The position numbers and the translations under genes are program-made. 64,000 nucleotides of DNA, taken from assembly GCF_001750725.1 (NCBI RefSeq), contig NZ_CP017279.1:4092001-4156000 (forward strand), in the 5' to 3' direction. The notes below the pieces were generated by a model. It saw only the letters and a list, made by a program, of their open reading frames with translations. It was not told the DNA's origin and ran no database searches. Positions 63,956 to 64,000 of this stretch are shown here, one piece after another. Numbering within the stretch: position 1 is the stretch's first letter; each line of letters opens with the position of its first letter. The DNA comes from Enterobacter ludwigii (GTDB lineage Bacteria; Pseudomonadota; Gammaproteobacteria; Enterobacterales; Enterobacteriaceae).

Positions 63956-64000
63956 AATACTGGTCTTATCAGGGAAGATTATCAACCGCTATCCGAAAAA

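Overview
The window is chromosomal DNA of a gamma-proteobacterium of the family Enterobacteriaceae. The 16S rRNA variable regions, GC-rich coding sequence and near-complete gene order shared with Escherichia coli point to the genus Enterobacter (E. cloacae complex or a close relative such as Lelliottia or Leclercia). This identification is from recognition of the sequence, not from a search. I see no phage, plasmid, insertion sequence or CRISPR array.

Left block (1-37644) resembles the E. coli acs-to-proP region (about 92-93 min). It runs: actP (cut by the window edge), yjcH and acs for acetate uptake and activation; gltP directly next to acs, with no nrf genes between them; yjcO; selenocysteine-containing formate dehydrogenase fdhF; then a variable slot holding a sugar catabolism island (8231-17555). 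The island has a six-gene minus-strand operon (ABC importer, D-lyxose-type isomerase, class II aldolase, PfkB kinase) bracketed by a plus-strand response regulator and a plus-strand hybrid sensor kinase. After yjdP comes an intact 14-gene phosphonate operon (phnC to phnP, 18003-28664), then yjdN, yjdM, the dynamin-like crfC with yjcZ, a kdgT permease with its KdgR operator, osmosensing proP and a NicO-family metal exporter.

Middle block (37817-43260) is one complete rRNA operon: P1 and P2 promoters, boxA, 16S, a short spacer without any tRNA, 23S, 5S, tRNA-Thr(GGT), a second 5S and a terminator. The 5S-tRNA-Thr-5S tail is that of E. coli rrnD.

Right block (43323-64000) follows E. coli rrnD downstream order (about 73 min): the amino-acid ABC transporter yhdZYXW under a sigma54/NtrC-type promoter, yhdV, the acrEF efflux pump with its regulator acrS, a MHYT-GGDEF-EAL protein, yhdU, fis and dusB, an inserted alpha-carbonic anhydrase, then prmA, panF, yhdT, accC, accB and aroQ. 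The rRNA operon therefore joins two segments that are about 20 map minutes apart in E. coli.

The most interesting items are the two-component-flanked sugar island sitting where E. coli K-12 has the D-allose operon, the tRNA-less rRNA spacer, the rRNA-operon synteny junction, the acrS 3' end running antisense into its neighbour, and a long perfect inverted repeat beside the carbonic anhydrase gene.
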